A DNA stretch of 17,826 bases, taken from an uncultured Cellvibrio sp. (GTDB lineage: Bacteria > Pseudomonadota > Gammaproteobacteria > Pseudomonadales > Cellvibrionaceae). The stretch spans positions 1 to 17,826 of the forward strand of contig CAMLRJ010000015.1 in NCBI GenBank assembly GCA_946482345.1. Direction: 5' to 3'. The position numbers and the translations under genes are program-made. The notes beneath the pieces are model-generated. The model saw only the letters and a program-made list of their open reading frames with translations, searched no databases and was not told the DNA's origin. Positions 1 through 7,188 of this stretch are shown here, piece by piece (the stretch's first letter is position 1; each line of letters opens with the position of its first letter).

Positions 1-1
1 C

Positions 2-94
2 GCTGCTTTATTTATTGCCTTTTGGGGCATTTTTATTCGAGAAATTCATTTATTAGCGCCGGATCACAAATCAGCGCCCGAGGAAGATAATTAA
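2..94 (+). CDS. C-terminal end of an unidentified membrane protein (partial)
   Basis: An open frame enters from the left edge and ends in TAA at 92-94. The visible 30 residues hold a hydrophobic stretch (ALFIAFWGIFI) followed by a charged, hydrophilic tail ending SAPEEDN. This looks like a last membrane helix with a short soluble end. The stop codon overlaps the ATG of rdgC (TAATG), so the two genes are probably translationally coupled. The family cannot be told from this fragment. Confidence 0.55.
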   Translation, partial: AALFIAFWGIFIREIHLLAPDHKSAPEEDN

Positions 95-1002
95 TGTGGT
101 TTAAAAATTTACGCGTATTTCGTTTAACCCAACCCTGGACACTGACACACGAAGAACTGAATGAAAAATTAAATACATTTGGCTTTAATCCTTGCGGCAG
201 CATGGATTTATTTCGCTACGGATTTATGCCTCCTTTAGGTCATGATTCAGAGGAACTGGTGCACTCAACTAACGGACGAATGATGATATGCGCCAAACGT
301 CAGGAAAAAATTTTACCGGGTGGCGTAATCAAAGAACAAGTTGAAGAGAAAATTCTGGGCATTGAAAATGCCGAACAGCGAAAATTAAGCCGTAAGGAAA
401 AACAGAGCTTGAAAGATGACATTATTTTCTCACTCTTGCCAAAAGCGTTTACCCGATCACGCCTTGATTTCGCCTACATAGATCCAAAAACCAACTGGAT
501 TATAGTCAATAGTGCATCGGCCAAACGAGCTGAAGATTTAATGAGCAAATTGCGTGAAGCGCTGGGTTCGCTTCCCTGTATCCCACTCACCACCAAACAT
601 CTGCCAACACAAACCATGACAGGTTGGTTACGCGAAGCCAAGGTTGGTAATGAATTGGAATTGGGTGATGAATGTGAGTTGATTGCCAACAAAGACGGGC
701 GCATTATTCGTTGCAAAAAACAGGATCTCACTGCTACGGAAATTCGCAATCATCTGGATTTGGGTATGCAGGTCAGTAAACTCACTCTGATCTGGAAAGA
801 ATCCGTACACTTTTTGCTGGACGATCAATGTGCAATCAAACGCTTAAAATTTGAAGGCGATATCACTGATGGCCACAACGAACGGCAACCTGAAACCAAA
901 GCCGAACAATTTGATTTGGATTTTTCGATAATGTCACTGGAAATTGATGCCTTGTTAAAGTTACTGATAAAACAATTGGGCGGAATTGATAAGACTGAAT
1001 AA
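94..1002 (+). CDS. rdgC: RdgC, recombination-associated DNA-binding protein
   Basis: This 302-residue protein matches RdgC in length (about 300 residues in E. coli) and sequence. It opens with MWFKNLRVFRL, carries the GWLREAK region in the middle, and has the LTLIWKESVHFLLDD block near the C-terminus. RdgC is a ring-shaped dimer that binds double-stranded DNA without strong sequence preference and restrains RecA activity in the nucleoid; it is found mainly in beta- and gammaproteobacteria. The ATG at 94 is preceded by GAGGAAG at a suitable distance and overlaps the upstream stop codon. Nothing in the sequence suggests damage. Confidence 0.96.
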   Translation: MWFKNLRVFRLTQPWTLTHEELNEKLNTFGFNPCGSMDLFRYGFMPPLGHDSEELVHSTNGRMMICAKRQEKILPGGVIKEQVEEKILGIENAEQRKLSRKEKQSLKDDIIFSLLPKAFTRSRLDFAYIDPKTNWIIVNSASAKRAEDLMSKLREALGSLPCIPLTTKHLPTQTMTGWLREAKVGNELELGDECELIANKDGRIIRCKKQDLTATEIRNHLDLGMQVSKLTLIWKESVHFLLDDQCAIKRLKFEGDITDGHNERQPETKAEQFDLDFSIMSLEIDALLKLLIKQLGGIDKTE

Positions 1003-1046
1003 AAATCGCCGATTAATTCACATTCAACATCACAGGAATCACTGAA

Positions 1047-2105
1047 ATGAATTTTGATCATTTTTTTTCAAAACCAAATGTGTGCGTCAGCTTATTGTTA
1101 CTGGCTTTTACACTAACTGCCTGTAACCCATCGACATCCGATATGCAAAAACTGGAAGGCTTTGCCCAGGGCACTACTTATCACATCACTTACCTGCCCA
1201 ACGCAGAACATAAAATAAACCCAAAAGAAATTGAACAACAAATTGCTGCCGAATTTGAACGCATTGATCTGACACTCTCCAATTATCGCGATGATTCTGT
1301 TATTGAAAAATTCAACGCCAACCAAACCGATCAATCCGTCAGTGTTGATGCAGAATTGGTCAAACTAGTTGAGCAAGCACGTATCGTTTATCAAGCCAGT
1401 AACGGTTGTTACGATTTAACCATCAAACCTTTATTTGATTTATGGGGATTCAAAAAAGAGGTTTTTTCTCCTCCTTCTGATGAAGACTTATCCCTTGCCA
1501 TGTCAACCATCGGTATGAATTATTTGCAAACGGTGGATGCAACTCATTTACGCAAAATGATTCCCAAATTACGTATTGATATTTCATCAATAGGGCAAGG
1601 TTACACAGTTTCACGCATGGCAGCGATTTTGGAAAATCACAAAGTAGAAAGTTATTTAGTTGAAATCGGCGGTGAATTAAAAACCAAAGGGAAAAAACCC
1701 AATGGCGAATCCTGGAAAATTGCGCTCGAAAAACCATTACCCAACGAACGTAAACTTCACAAAATTGTGTCATTCGATTCCGGCGAACCTTATGCATTAA
1801 TGGCATCTGGCACCTATCGCCATTATTTCGACAGCAAGGGAAAACGTTACAGCCACATAATCGATGCCAGAACCGGCAAACCCATAGAACACAACACAGT
1901 ATCCGTCGCCGTTTTAAATCCTGACCCAACCATCGCAGACGCATGGTCAACCGCCCTGCTCTGTCTGGGCTCACAAGAAGGCTTAAAAATCGCCAACCAA
2001 AATAACATCGCCGCTTTATTTATTGACGACCAAAATGGTCAATTGCTTGAACGCAATTCGAAAGGGTTTAATGAATTGCAAGGGATTAGTTTTAGTGAGC
2101 CTTGA
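1047..2105 (+). CDS. apbE: FAD:protein FMN transferase ApbE (lipoprotein)
   Basis: A 352-residue ApbE-family protein. These Mg-dependent periplasmic enzymes split FAD and attach FMN to a Ser or Thr of flavoproteins such as Nqr and Rnf subunits. The N-terminus is a lipoprotein signal with lipobox LTAC, so Cys26 should be the lipidated residue. Family blocks follow: EGFAQGTTYHITY at the start of the mature protein, DISSIGQGYTVSRM, VEIGGELKTKG, YSHIIDARTGKP, and ADAWSTALLCLG. In the last block D298 and T302 match the spaced Asp/Thr metal ligands known for the family. No Nqr or Rnf genes lie in the window, so the target flavoprotein is elsewhere. The gene follows rdgC after 44 bases and could share its transcript. 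Confidence 0.95.
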   Translation: MNFDHFFSKPNVCVSLLLLAFTLTACNPSTSDMQKLEGFAQGTTYHITYLPNAEHKINPKEIEQQIAAEFERIDLTLSNYRDDSVIEKFNANQTDQSVSVDAELVKLVEQARIVYQASNGCYDLTIKPLFDLWGFKKEVFSPPSDEDLSLAMSTIGMNYLQTVDATHLRKMIPKLRIDISSIGQGYTVSRMAAILENHKVESYLVEIGGELKTKGKKPNGESWKIALEKPLPNERKLHKIVSFDSGEPYALMASGTYRHYFDSKGKRYSHIIDARTGKPIEHNTVSVAVLNPDPTIADAWSTALLCLGSQEGLKIANQNNIAALFIDDQNGQLLERNSKGFNELQGISFSEP

Positions 2106-2153
2106 TTGTCAAATCAATAGACTCGTTAAATTAATTTTTTTGACTCATACGAA

Positions 2154-2876
2154 ATGAAAACGAATCACATAGCATCCGAACACAGGTTGATTTTAAGAAA
2201 ACCAAAATCCGATGATCTTGAAATAATTAAAGAGCTATATGAAAAAAGTATTTCCATCCATAATCCCTGGGTATATGCACCTGAAAATTATCAAGCTTAC
2301 TTGGAACAGGAAAATCGCTATTTCGTTTGCTTATCGGAAACTGACGATATAGTTGGCACTTTCAATATCTCTGGAATAGTGCGCGGCTATTTTCAATCTG
2401 CTTATTTGGGTTACGAGGTATTCAGTCCTTATCAAGGAAGAGGCTACATGAGCGCAGGGATCAAATTACTTTTAAAAGAAGCTTTTGAAACTTTGAAACT
2501 ACACCGCTTGGAAGCGAACATTCAACCTGGAAACATTGCGTCTATTCGCCTTGTTTCCAAAACAGGATTTACCAAAGAAGGATTCTCAAAAAATTATTTG
2601 AAAGTGGGTGGTATTGAGTGGAAAGATCACGAGCGATGGGCAATTGTTAATAGTACTATAGAAATTGAAATTATTGGACCAGCTTTCAAGTGCGCACAAG
2701 ATGAAGAAATATTTTTTATGCGATTATCTGAGATAACTGGTTATGAAAAAATAATAGGTAAAGGTTTTAATTTATCCCTATCCGTTTCAAATGTCGAAAG
2801 AGAAATCGTAATCAAGCAAGTACAAGAAATTTGCGATCTATGGAACACTTCATATAAAGTCTTAAAAACTGAATAA
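2154..2876 (+). CDS. GNAT-family N-acetyltransferase (RimJ/RimL type) with a C-terminal extension
   Basis: A 240-residue protein. Residues about 8-170 read as a RimJ/RimL-like GNAT fold: the HRLILRKPKSDDLE opening, the acetyl-CoA binding turn YQGRGYM at residues 93-99, then LHRLEANIQPGNIASIRLVSKTGF, the usual late-strand motif. Members acetylate protein N-termini or small molecules; the substrate cannot be inferred. About 70 residues follow the usual end of the fold (starting near IEIEIIGPAFKC) and match nothing I recognise. The gene is visibly more AT-rich than its neighbours and stands alone between a plus-strand and a minus-strand unit, so recent acquisition is possible. Confidence 0.85.
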   Translation: MKTNHIASEHRLILRKPKSDDLEIIKELYEKSISIHNPWVYAPENYQAYLEQENRYFVCLSETDDIVGTFNISGIVRGYFQSAYLGYEVFSPYQGRGYMSAGIKLLLKEAFETLKLHRLEANIQPGNIASIRLVSKTGFTKEGFSKNYLKVGGIEWKDHERWAIVNSTIEIEIIGPAFKCAQDEEIFFMRLSEITGYEKIIGKGFNLSLSVSNVEREIVIKQVQEICDLWNTSYKVLKTE

Positions 2877-2913
2877 TTATTGTGACAATTTGTTTAACCG
2901 AAGATGTACCGAA

Positions 2914-3309
2914 TTAACCTCCCTTACAAAACCCTATCAACGCCCTCAACCCATTATTCCGTGAGGGCGTCATGTGTTTTTGCAGTTGGGATTTTTGTAA
3001 AAAATCTTCTTCGTTCCAATTGCGAATAAACTCAGGAGTTTGACCATTAAGTTGGACCAAAATAATCGCGGCCAAACCTTTAATGAGTTTACTTTGGCTG
3101 TCAAATAGGAAGTATTGAGCTTCGGGTGTTGATTCGGTGTTTATCCAACTATCCACTTCGCAACCTTTCAAAAGATGTTCAGGATGGTGTAGTGCGGGTT
3201 TGGGCTTGATCAGATCTGACCATTGTAAAATCAGGCGATATTTTTCTTGCCAGTTGTTGCTGTTGATCAAACGATGTAAATCGATTGATGATAAATCATC
3301 GGGCTGCAT
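2914..3309 (-). CDS. sufE: SufE/CsdE-family sulfur acceptor protein
   Basis: A 131-residue SufE-family protein. SufE and CsdE accept persulfide sulfur from a cysteine desulfurase (SufS or CsdA) on one Cys and pass it on for Fe-S cluster or tRNA modification work. The active Cys is C50 in LLKGCEVDSWI, aligning with the GCxSxVW motif. WQEKYRLIL near the N-terminus and LTPSR-like TPSRNNGLRALI near the C-terminus are also diagnostic. The ATG at 3309 lies inside the end of the tatD-family gene (14-base overlap), so translation is probably coupled. No desulfurase is nearby; SufE and CsdE cannot be told apart here. Confidence 0.88.
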   Translation of the reverse strand: MQPDDLSSIDLHRLINSNNWQEKYRLILQWSDLIKPKPALHHPEHLLKGCEVDSWINTESTPEAQYFLFDSQSKLIKGLAAIILVQLNGQTPEFIRNWNEEDFLQKSQLQKHMTPSRNNGLRALIGFCKGG

Positions 3310-4087
3310 GTTTTATTCCAAATAATGTTTCAGCGTTGCCTGTGGTTTGTTCGGCGATTTTGGTTAGAGGCAGTTGTTTTAAGCCCGCCAAACATTCTGC
3401 TATTTGAAGCAAATTGACCGGCGAATTCTTAGTTCCTTGCTGACCTTGCAGAGGCATATCCGGCGCATCGGTTTCCAATAATAAATAATCCAACGGAATT
3501 TTTTTGATGGCTTCGCGGGTTTTATTGGCTCGTTCGTAAGTGATGACACCCCCAATACCCAGATAAAATCCTGCATCAACAAAGGCTTTGGCTTGTTCGT
3601 AGCTGCCACTGAATGCATGAATCACACCACGCGATGTGAGTTGGTTTTTTTTGATGATGGCAATTAATTCAGTGTGTGTTTTTCGTGAATGTAAAATGAT
3701 GGGTTTGGACGATTTTTTAGCGGCATCTATATGCAATTGCAAACAGGCAATTTGCGTGGACAAATTCAGATCAATCACAGCATCCAAACCGGTTTCACCT
3801 ATAGCGACACAATTTTGTTCTGTCATCACTGCATTTAAATGACGGGATAAATCATCAAGATTCTGATTGATTAAAAAACTGTTGATCCACCAGGGATGAA
3901 GACCCGCCGCCCAGACAAGCCCCGAAAATTTTTCCGCAACTTGCTGTACTTGATGCCAGGAATCGGGGCTAACGGAGGGGATTAATAATTGTGTGATGCC
4001 CAATGTTTGGGCTTTTGACCAGATCAACTCACGCTGATCATCAAATTCCGCAAAATCAAAATGGCAATGACTGTCAAAAAAATTCAA
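3296..4087 (-). CDS. yjjV: TatD-family metal-dependent hydrolase, YjjV type
   Basis: A 263-residue TIM-barrel metallohydrolase of the TatD family, known as 3'-5' deoxyribonucleases. Metal-binding motifs appear in order: DSHCHFDF (H7, H9), GETGLD, ILHSRKTH, GVIHAFSGS and LLETDAPDMPL. GLHPWW, the HSRKTH block and GGVITYERANKTREAI match E. coli YjjV better than TatD or YcfH. The only start codon ahead of the HCH motif is TTG at 4087, with a weak GTGAG-type ribosome site, so translation may be modest. It is first in a two-gene unit with the SufE gene and is divergent from the gene at 4151. Confidence 0.93.
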   Translation of the reverse strand: MNFFDSHCHFDFAEFDDQRELIWSKAQTLGITQLLIPSVSPDSWHQVQQVAEKFSGLVWAAGLHPWWINSFLINQNLDDLSRHLNAVMTEQNCVAIGETGLDAVIDLNLSTQIACLQLHIDAAKKSSKPIILHSRKTHTELIAIIKKNQLTSRGVIHAFSGSYEQAKAFVDAGFYLGIGGVITYERANKTREAIKKIPLDYLLLETDAPDMPLQGQQGTKNSPVNLLQIAECLAGLKQLPLTKIAEQTTGNAETLFGIKHAAR

Positions 4088-4112
4088 GGTTGGCTCACTG
4101 GCGACTTGGGGC

Positions 4113-4121
4113 TGGTATACT
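4113..4121 (+). promoter_or_regulatory. Extended -10 promoter for the gene at 4151
   Basis: TGG followed by TATACT at 4116-4121 forms an extended -10 element (TGnTATAcT) about 30 bases ahead of the ATG at 4151. No convincing -35 box sits at the usual spacing, as expected for extended -10 promoters. The core GTATAC is palindromic, so a -10-like TATACC also reads toward the divergent nuclease gene on the other strand. Confidence 0.5.
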
Positions 4122-4150
4122 GCGAGGTCGATTAATTTACGCTCTGCATT

Positions 4151-4474
4151 ATGCCTTTAATTATCAAACCGACCAAAACCCGCCGTGAACTGCACGCTGA
4201 ACTTCAGGCAGAAGTAGAGGCTTATCTTGAACAAGGCGGGCAAGTGCAGGAAATTCCACGGGGTGCCAGTGGCCGCCCCCTTGGGAGCGGGCCTCTTTAT
4301 TCTGTGTTTGAGGGAGAATCTCACGAACAAAGAACTCTGGTTAACGATGTTGTCGCCGCTATAGAAGCTCGCAAGAAACCCCATCATTCAAAGCCACCCA
4401 TGTCGGGCCCCAAAAAGCGAGTGATCCTGGATGACTTCGGGCAACCCATTCGCTGGGAATGGGTCAACGAATAA
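4151..4474 (+). CDS. Small protein, possibly SutA-like RNA-polymerase-binding regulator
   Basis: A 107-residue hydrophilic protein without signal peptide or membrane segment. Residues 12-45 read LHAELQAEVEAYLEQGG then QVQEIPRGASGRP. This helix plus GGxVQxI pattern resembles, from memory, the RNA-polymerase-binding core of the Pseudomonas SutA regulator, which supports transcription in slow growth. The acidic N-terminal tail of SutA is missing, so the relation is uncertain. The C-terminus is basic in the middle (KPPMSGPKKR) and ends in an aromatic DFGQPIRWEWVNE. It has its own likely promoter at 4113-4121 but no strong Shine-Dalgarno sequence. Confidence 0.6.
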   Translation: MPLIIKPTKTRRELHAELQAEVEAYLEQGGQVQEIPRGASGRPLGSGPLYSVFEGESHEQRTLVNDVVAAIEARKKPHHSKPPMSGPKKRVILDDFGQPIRWEWVNE

Positions 4475-4482
4475 GAGTGAAA

Positions 4483-4896
4483 TTATTTACTGCCTGTTTT
4501 GTTGGATCGTGAACTATTGTGATCCTGAACACTCACCGCGGTACCCGCTTCGGTAATTGAGACGTTGAAAACACCGGTAGTATCAGTTGTCATGCGCATG
4601 GGTTTGTGTGTTCTTTTTCCTGTTGCCAAACCTGAAGCTGCATCACGAGGGCTTTTAACCTGATGATTTAACACGAGAGGAGTGGAAACTGCTTTGCCAT
4701 CTTTATCCGTTTGTTCAACTTTATACTCACCAACTGCCAGATCACTGATCACACAGGTTGCATTCGGACAAGACACAATTTTGGACTCACCATTAACACC
4801 CGTAAATTTTAAATAGATATCCGCTGCAAAACCGGGCGCACTAACAACCGCAAAAATACTAAACAAGATTGCCTGAAGAGAAATCATTTTTTTCAT
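4483..4896 (-). CDS. Small exported protein of unknown function
   Basis: A roughly 137-residue protein with a clear Sec signal peptide (MKKMISLQAILFSIFAVVS, cleavage probably after GFA before ADIYLKF). The mature part is about 114 residues with two close cysteines (SCPNATCVI) that could form a disulfide, and a Ser/Asn/Lys-rich end. I recognise no family. The frame is open to a GTG at 4908, but GGAG lies at 4903-4906, inside that extension, and is well spaced for the ATG at 4896 (or 4899), so I use the ATG. It converges on the SutA-like gene with only 8 bases between stops and is not obviously in an operon with motB. Confidence 0.7.
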   Translation of the reverse strand: MKKMISLQAILFSIFAVVSAPGFAADIYLKFTGVNGESKIVSCPNATCVISDLAVGEYKVEQTDKDGKAVSTPLVLNHQVKSPRDAASGLATGKRTHKPMRMTTDTTGVFNVSITEAGTAVSVQDHNSSRSNKTGSK

Positions 4897-4972
4897 CATA
4901 AACTCCACTTGGGCTAATGACCGGGATTAGTCAAAATCAAGACTAGCAGGGATAACTGAATTGAAAGTGAAG

Positions 4973-6169
4973 CTATTGCGCTGAATCTATCGCGTTATCA
5001 ATTTCATCAGGCGACAACACTGGCTTTTGCTCAACAGGGAATGAAATGCCCGTGGCTGATGAAGCCGATGTTGATGCAGCGGGTGTTGATTTACGCGTTT
5101 TGTTGTTGCCTCTTTGATCCATAACCTGCTGCCTATCCAGGCCTGAATCTACTGCGTTATCCACTTCATCAGCAGATAAGAAAGGGTTGGTTGATCGCGA
5201 ACCCGTGGAATTTTCAAAACGGGAATTTCCCGACTTGCCTCCATCCTGATTAATCAGTTGTTGCCCATCCAAACCCATTCCGCCATTGGTCAAAGCTTCG
5301 GCAACGGCTTTCTTCAACACAATAATCGCGATGCGCCGGTTAATCGGCTCTGTTGGTTGATCAATTAAATAAGGTGCTGCTGAACCCATGCCCTGCACAG
5401 TGGCTACTTTACTTTCGGGATACGAACCTTCCAGCAAAGCACGGCGCGCAGCGTTGGCACGATCAGCGGATAATTCCCAATTGGTGTAGGTTGCATTGGC
5501 ACCATAAGGTGTTGCATCGGTATGTCCGGTCACGCTGATTTTGTTTTGCACTTTATCCAGAATCGGCGCCAGTTCATGCAATACATCAACGGAATAAGGT
5601 TTTAAATTCGCACTGCCCACATCAAACATGGGACGTTGATCTTTATCGACAATTTGAATGCGCAAACCCAGCGCGGTGAAATCAATCAGGATTTGATCTT
5701 TAATTTGTTGAAACACAGAATCGAGCGCGTTGATCTCCTGTTCCAATTTCTTTTTCAATTCATCCAGCTGTTCCTGCTCACGTTTTTCCAATTGTTTTTT
5801 CAATTCATCTTCAGGAACATTTTCAGCCGTTTCCGGTTTGGTGTTGTCTTTGTAACCTTCCTTATCACTGGCATCTTCATTTTCAGGCTGATCGGATTGG
5901 GATTGTTGCAAGGGTTGATCCTGTGTAATCAAACCCAAATCCGCACCGCCCTCACCCACAACATACTCGCTGCCAGGGTCCTGAAAATATCCTGCAATTG
6001 CTTGTTGTTCATTTTGCGATGTACTACCCAACAACCACATCAACAAAAAGAAGGCCATCATCGCTGTCATAAAATCTGCGAGCGCTACTTTCCATGAGCC
6101 GCCGTGGTGACCGTGCCCGTGTTTCTTTTTTTTGATAATTATCGGTTGTGGTGCCGCGCCCTTTTCCAT
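4973..6169 (-). CDS. motB: Flagellar motor stator protein MotB
   Basis: A 398-residue stator B subunit, longer than the roughly 300-350 usual for the family. A basic N-terminus leads into one membrane helix, WKVALADFMTAMMAFFLLMWL, in which D32 is the ion-carrying Asp; the helix looks like the proton type. A Glu/Lys/Gln coiled-coil linker (about 95-150) precedes the OmpA-like peptidoglycan-binding domain (about 160-290), with VTGHTDATPYG and NWELSADRANAARR. The last 100 residues are a low-complexity tail with degenerate repeats (LSADEVDNAVDS and LSPDEIDNAIDS). The first in-frame start at 6172 is TTG; ATG at 6169 is preferred. It follows motA by 11 bases. Confidence 0.94.
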   Translation of the reverse strand: MEKGAAPQPIIIKKKKHGHGHHGGSWKVALADFMTAMMAFFLLMWLLGSTSQNEQQAIAGYFQDPGSEYVVGEGGADLGLITQDQPLQQSQSDQPENEDASDKEGYKDNTKPETAENVPEDELKKQLEKREQEQLDELKKKLEQEINALDSVFQQIKDQILIDFTALGLRIQIVDKDQRPMFDVGSANLKPYSVDVLHELAPILDKVQNKISVTGHTDATPYGANATYTNWELSADRANAARRALLEGSYPESKVATVQGMGSAAPYLIDQPTEPINRRIAIIVLKKAVAEALTNGGMGLDGQQLINQDGGKSGNSRFENSTGSRSTNPFLSADEVDNAVDSGLDRQQVMDQRGNNKTRKSTPAASTSASSATGISFPVEQKPVLSPDEIDNAIDSAQ

Positions 6170-6180
6170 CAATAACTACC

Positions 6181-7035
6181 TTATCTTTTTGCGCGATATT
6201 GTTCTTCCAGTTCTTTAAAACCGGGACGAACACTGTGGTAAATCACCTTACGCCCGAATTCAACCGCGATTTGTGGCGGCACACCATTCATGGATGCCAC
6301 CAAAACCGCTTTGATCGCTTCATAGGCGCGGGATTCTTCTCTTGCCATATGGTTGAGATAACTGGCGAAGGGGGCAATAAATCCATAAGCAAACAAAATC
6401 CCCAACAAAGTTCCGACCAATGCGGCTGCAACTGAAGCGCCAATCTCAGCGGGAGGGCCGCCAATCTTGCCCATGGTAATGACCACACCCAAAACCGCCG
6501 CCACAATACCGAAGCCGGGCAAACCATCGGCTGCGGTTTGCACAGCTCCGGGAATCAAACCGGCTTCCTGATGATGACCATCCATTTCCTGGTCAATCAA
6601 AGCTTCCAACTCATGCGGGGCCATATTGCCTGCGACCATGATGCGCAAGTAATCGCAAATAAATTCCACTATGTGGTGGTCTTTCATGATGGTGGGGTAA
6701 TTACTGAAAATGGGGCTGTTCTCCGGCTCTTCTATATCACCCTCAATCGCCATCAAACCTTCCCGACGGGTTTTATTAAAAATATCGTAAAGCAGCGTCA
6801 GCAAATCCATATAAAACTCCTTTTTATATTTGGATGGTTTGATAAGAGTGACCGCAGACTTGATAACGCCAATAGAAACTGAAAGTGGATTGCCAATAAT
6901 CATGGCTCCAAAGGAGGCACCGCAGATGATCATCACCTCAATAGGCGACATTAATACCAACACATTACCGCCGTGAATGGTAAAACCTACACCTATACAC
7001 CCCAGCACCACGATAATCCCGATAAAGATATTCAC
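6181..7035 (-). CDS. motA: Flagellar motor stator protein MotA
   Basis: A 284-residue MotA, four membrane helices with a large cytoplasmic loop. Helix 1 is IFIGIIVVLGCIGVGF. The loop contains RREGLMAIE and EEPENSPIF, where the charged residues that contact FliG lie in the family. Helix 3 has the proline motif DGLPGFGIVAAVLGVVITM and helix 4 GFIAPFASYL; both prolines are the ones conserved for torque generation. The frame opens at GTG 7050, but AGGAGGT within it is spaced for GTG at 7035, giving the family's usual N-terminus and length. Motor role: with MotB it forms the ion channel driving flagellar rotation. No other flagellar genes are present here. Confidence 0.95.
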   Translation of the reverse strand: MNIFIGIIVVLGCIGVGFTIHGGNVLVLMSPIEVMIICGASFGAMIIGNPLSVSIGVIKSAVTLIKPSKYKKEFYMDLLTLLYDIFNKTRREGLMAIEGDIEEPENSPIFSNYPTIMKDHHIVEFICDYLRIMVAGNMAPHELEALIDQEMDGHHQEAGLIPGAVQTAADGLPGFGIVAAVLGVVITMGKIGGPPAEIGASVAAALVGTLLGILFAYGFIAPFASYLNHMAREESRAYEAIKAVLVASMNGVPPQIAVEFGRKVIYHSVRPGFKELEEQYRAKR

Positions 7036-7062
7036 TGTCACCTCCTCCACTTATTCTTTTTG

Positions 7063-7090
7063 AGTATAGGCGCGATGAATATGGCTTCAA
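7063..7090 (-). promoter_or_regulatory. Sigma-70-type promoter of motA-motB
   Basis: Reading the minus strand, TTGAAG (7090-7085) and TATACT (7068-7063) are separated by 16 bases and lie just ahead of the motA ribosome site. This is a housekeeping-type promoter; I saw no FliA (sigma-28) pattern in the gap, so the stator genes may be expressed apart from the late flagellar regulon. Confidence 0.6.
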
Positions 7091-7188
7091 GGTAGATATG
7101 TGCGCCAAATCCCTTCTTTACAAACCATAGACATTTATTAGTAAAAACGATTAAATCGCCGACTCGTTTGCATCAACTGGATAGAAAA

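Noticed and set aside
1450..1974. A 174-residue open frame on the minus strand inside apbE
   Set aside because: It lies fully antisense to a well-supported gene, its protein is rich in Arg, Trp and Cys with no recognisable domain, and it has no ribosome site.
4796..4830. Hcp (type VI secretion tube) similarity of ADIYLKFTGVNGESK
   Set aside because: The resemblance stops after about 15 residues, the protein has a Sec signal peptide unlike Hcp, and no type VI genes are nearby.
5636..6097. A 153-residue plus-strand frame antisense to motB
   Set aside because: It is a shadow of the charged coiled-coil region of motB and gives a biased Phe/Leu/Ile-rich chain without family features.
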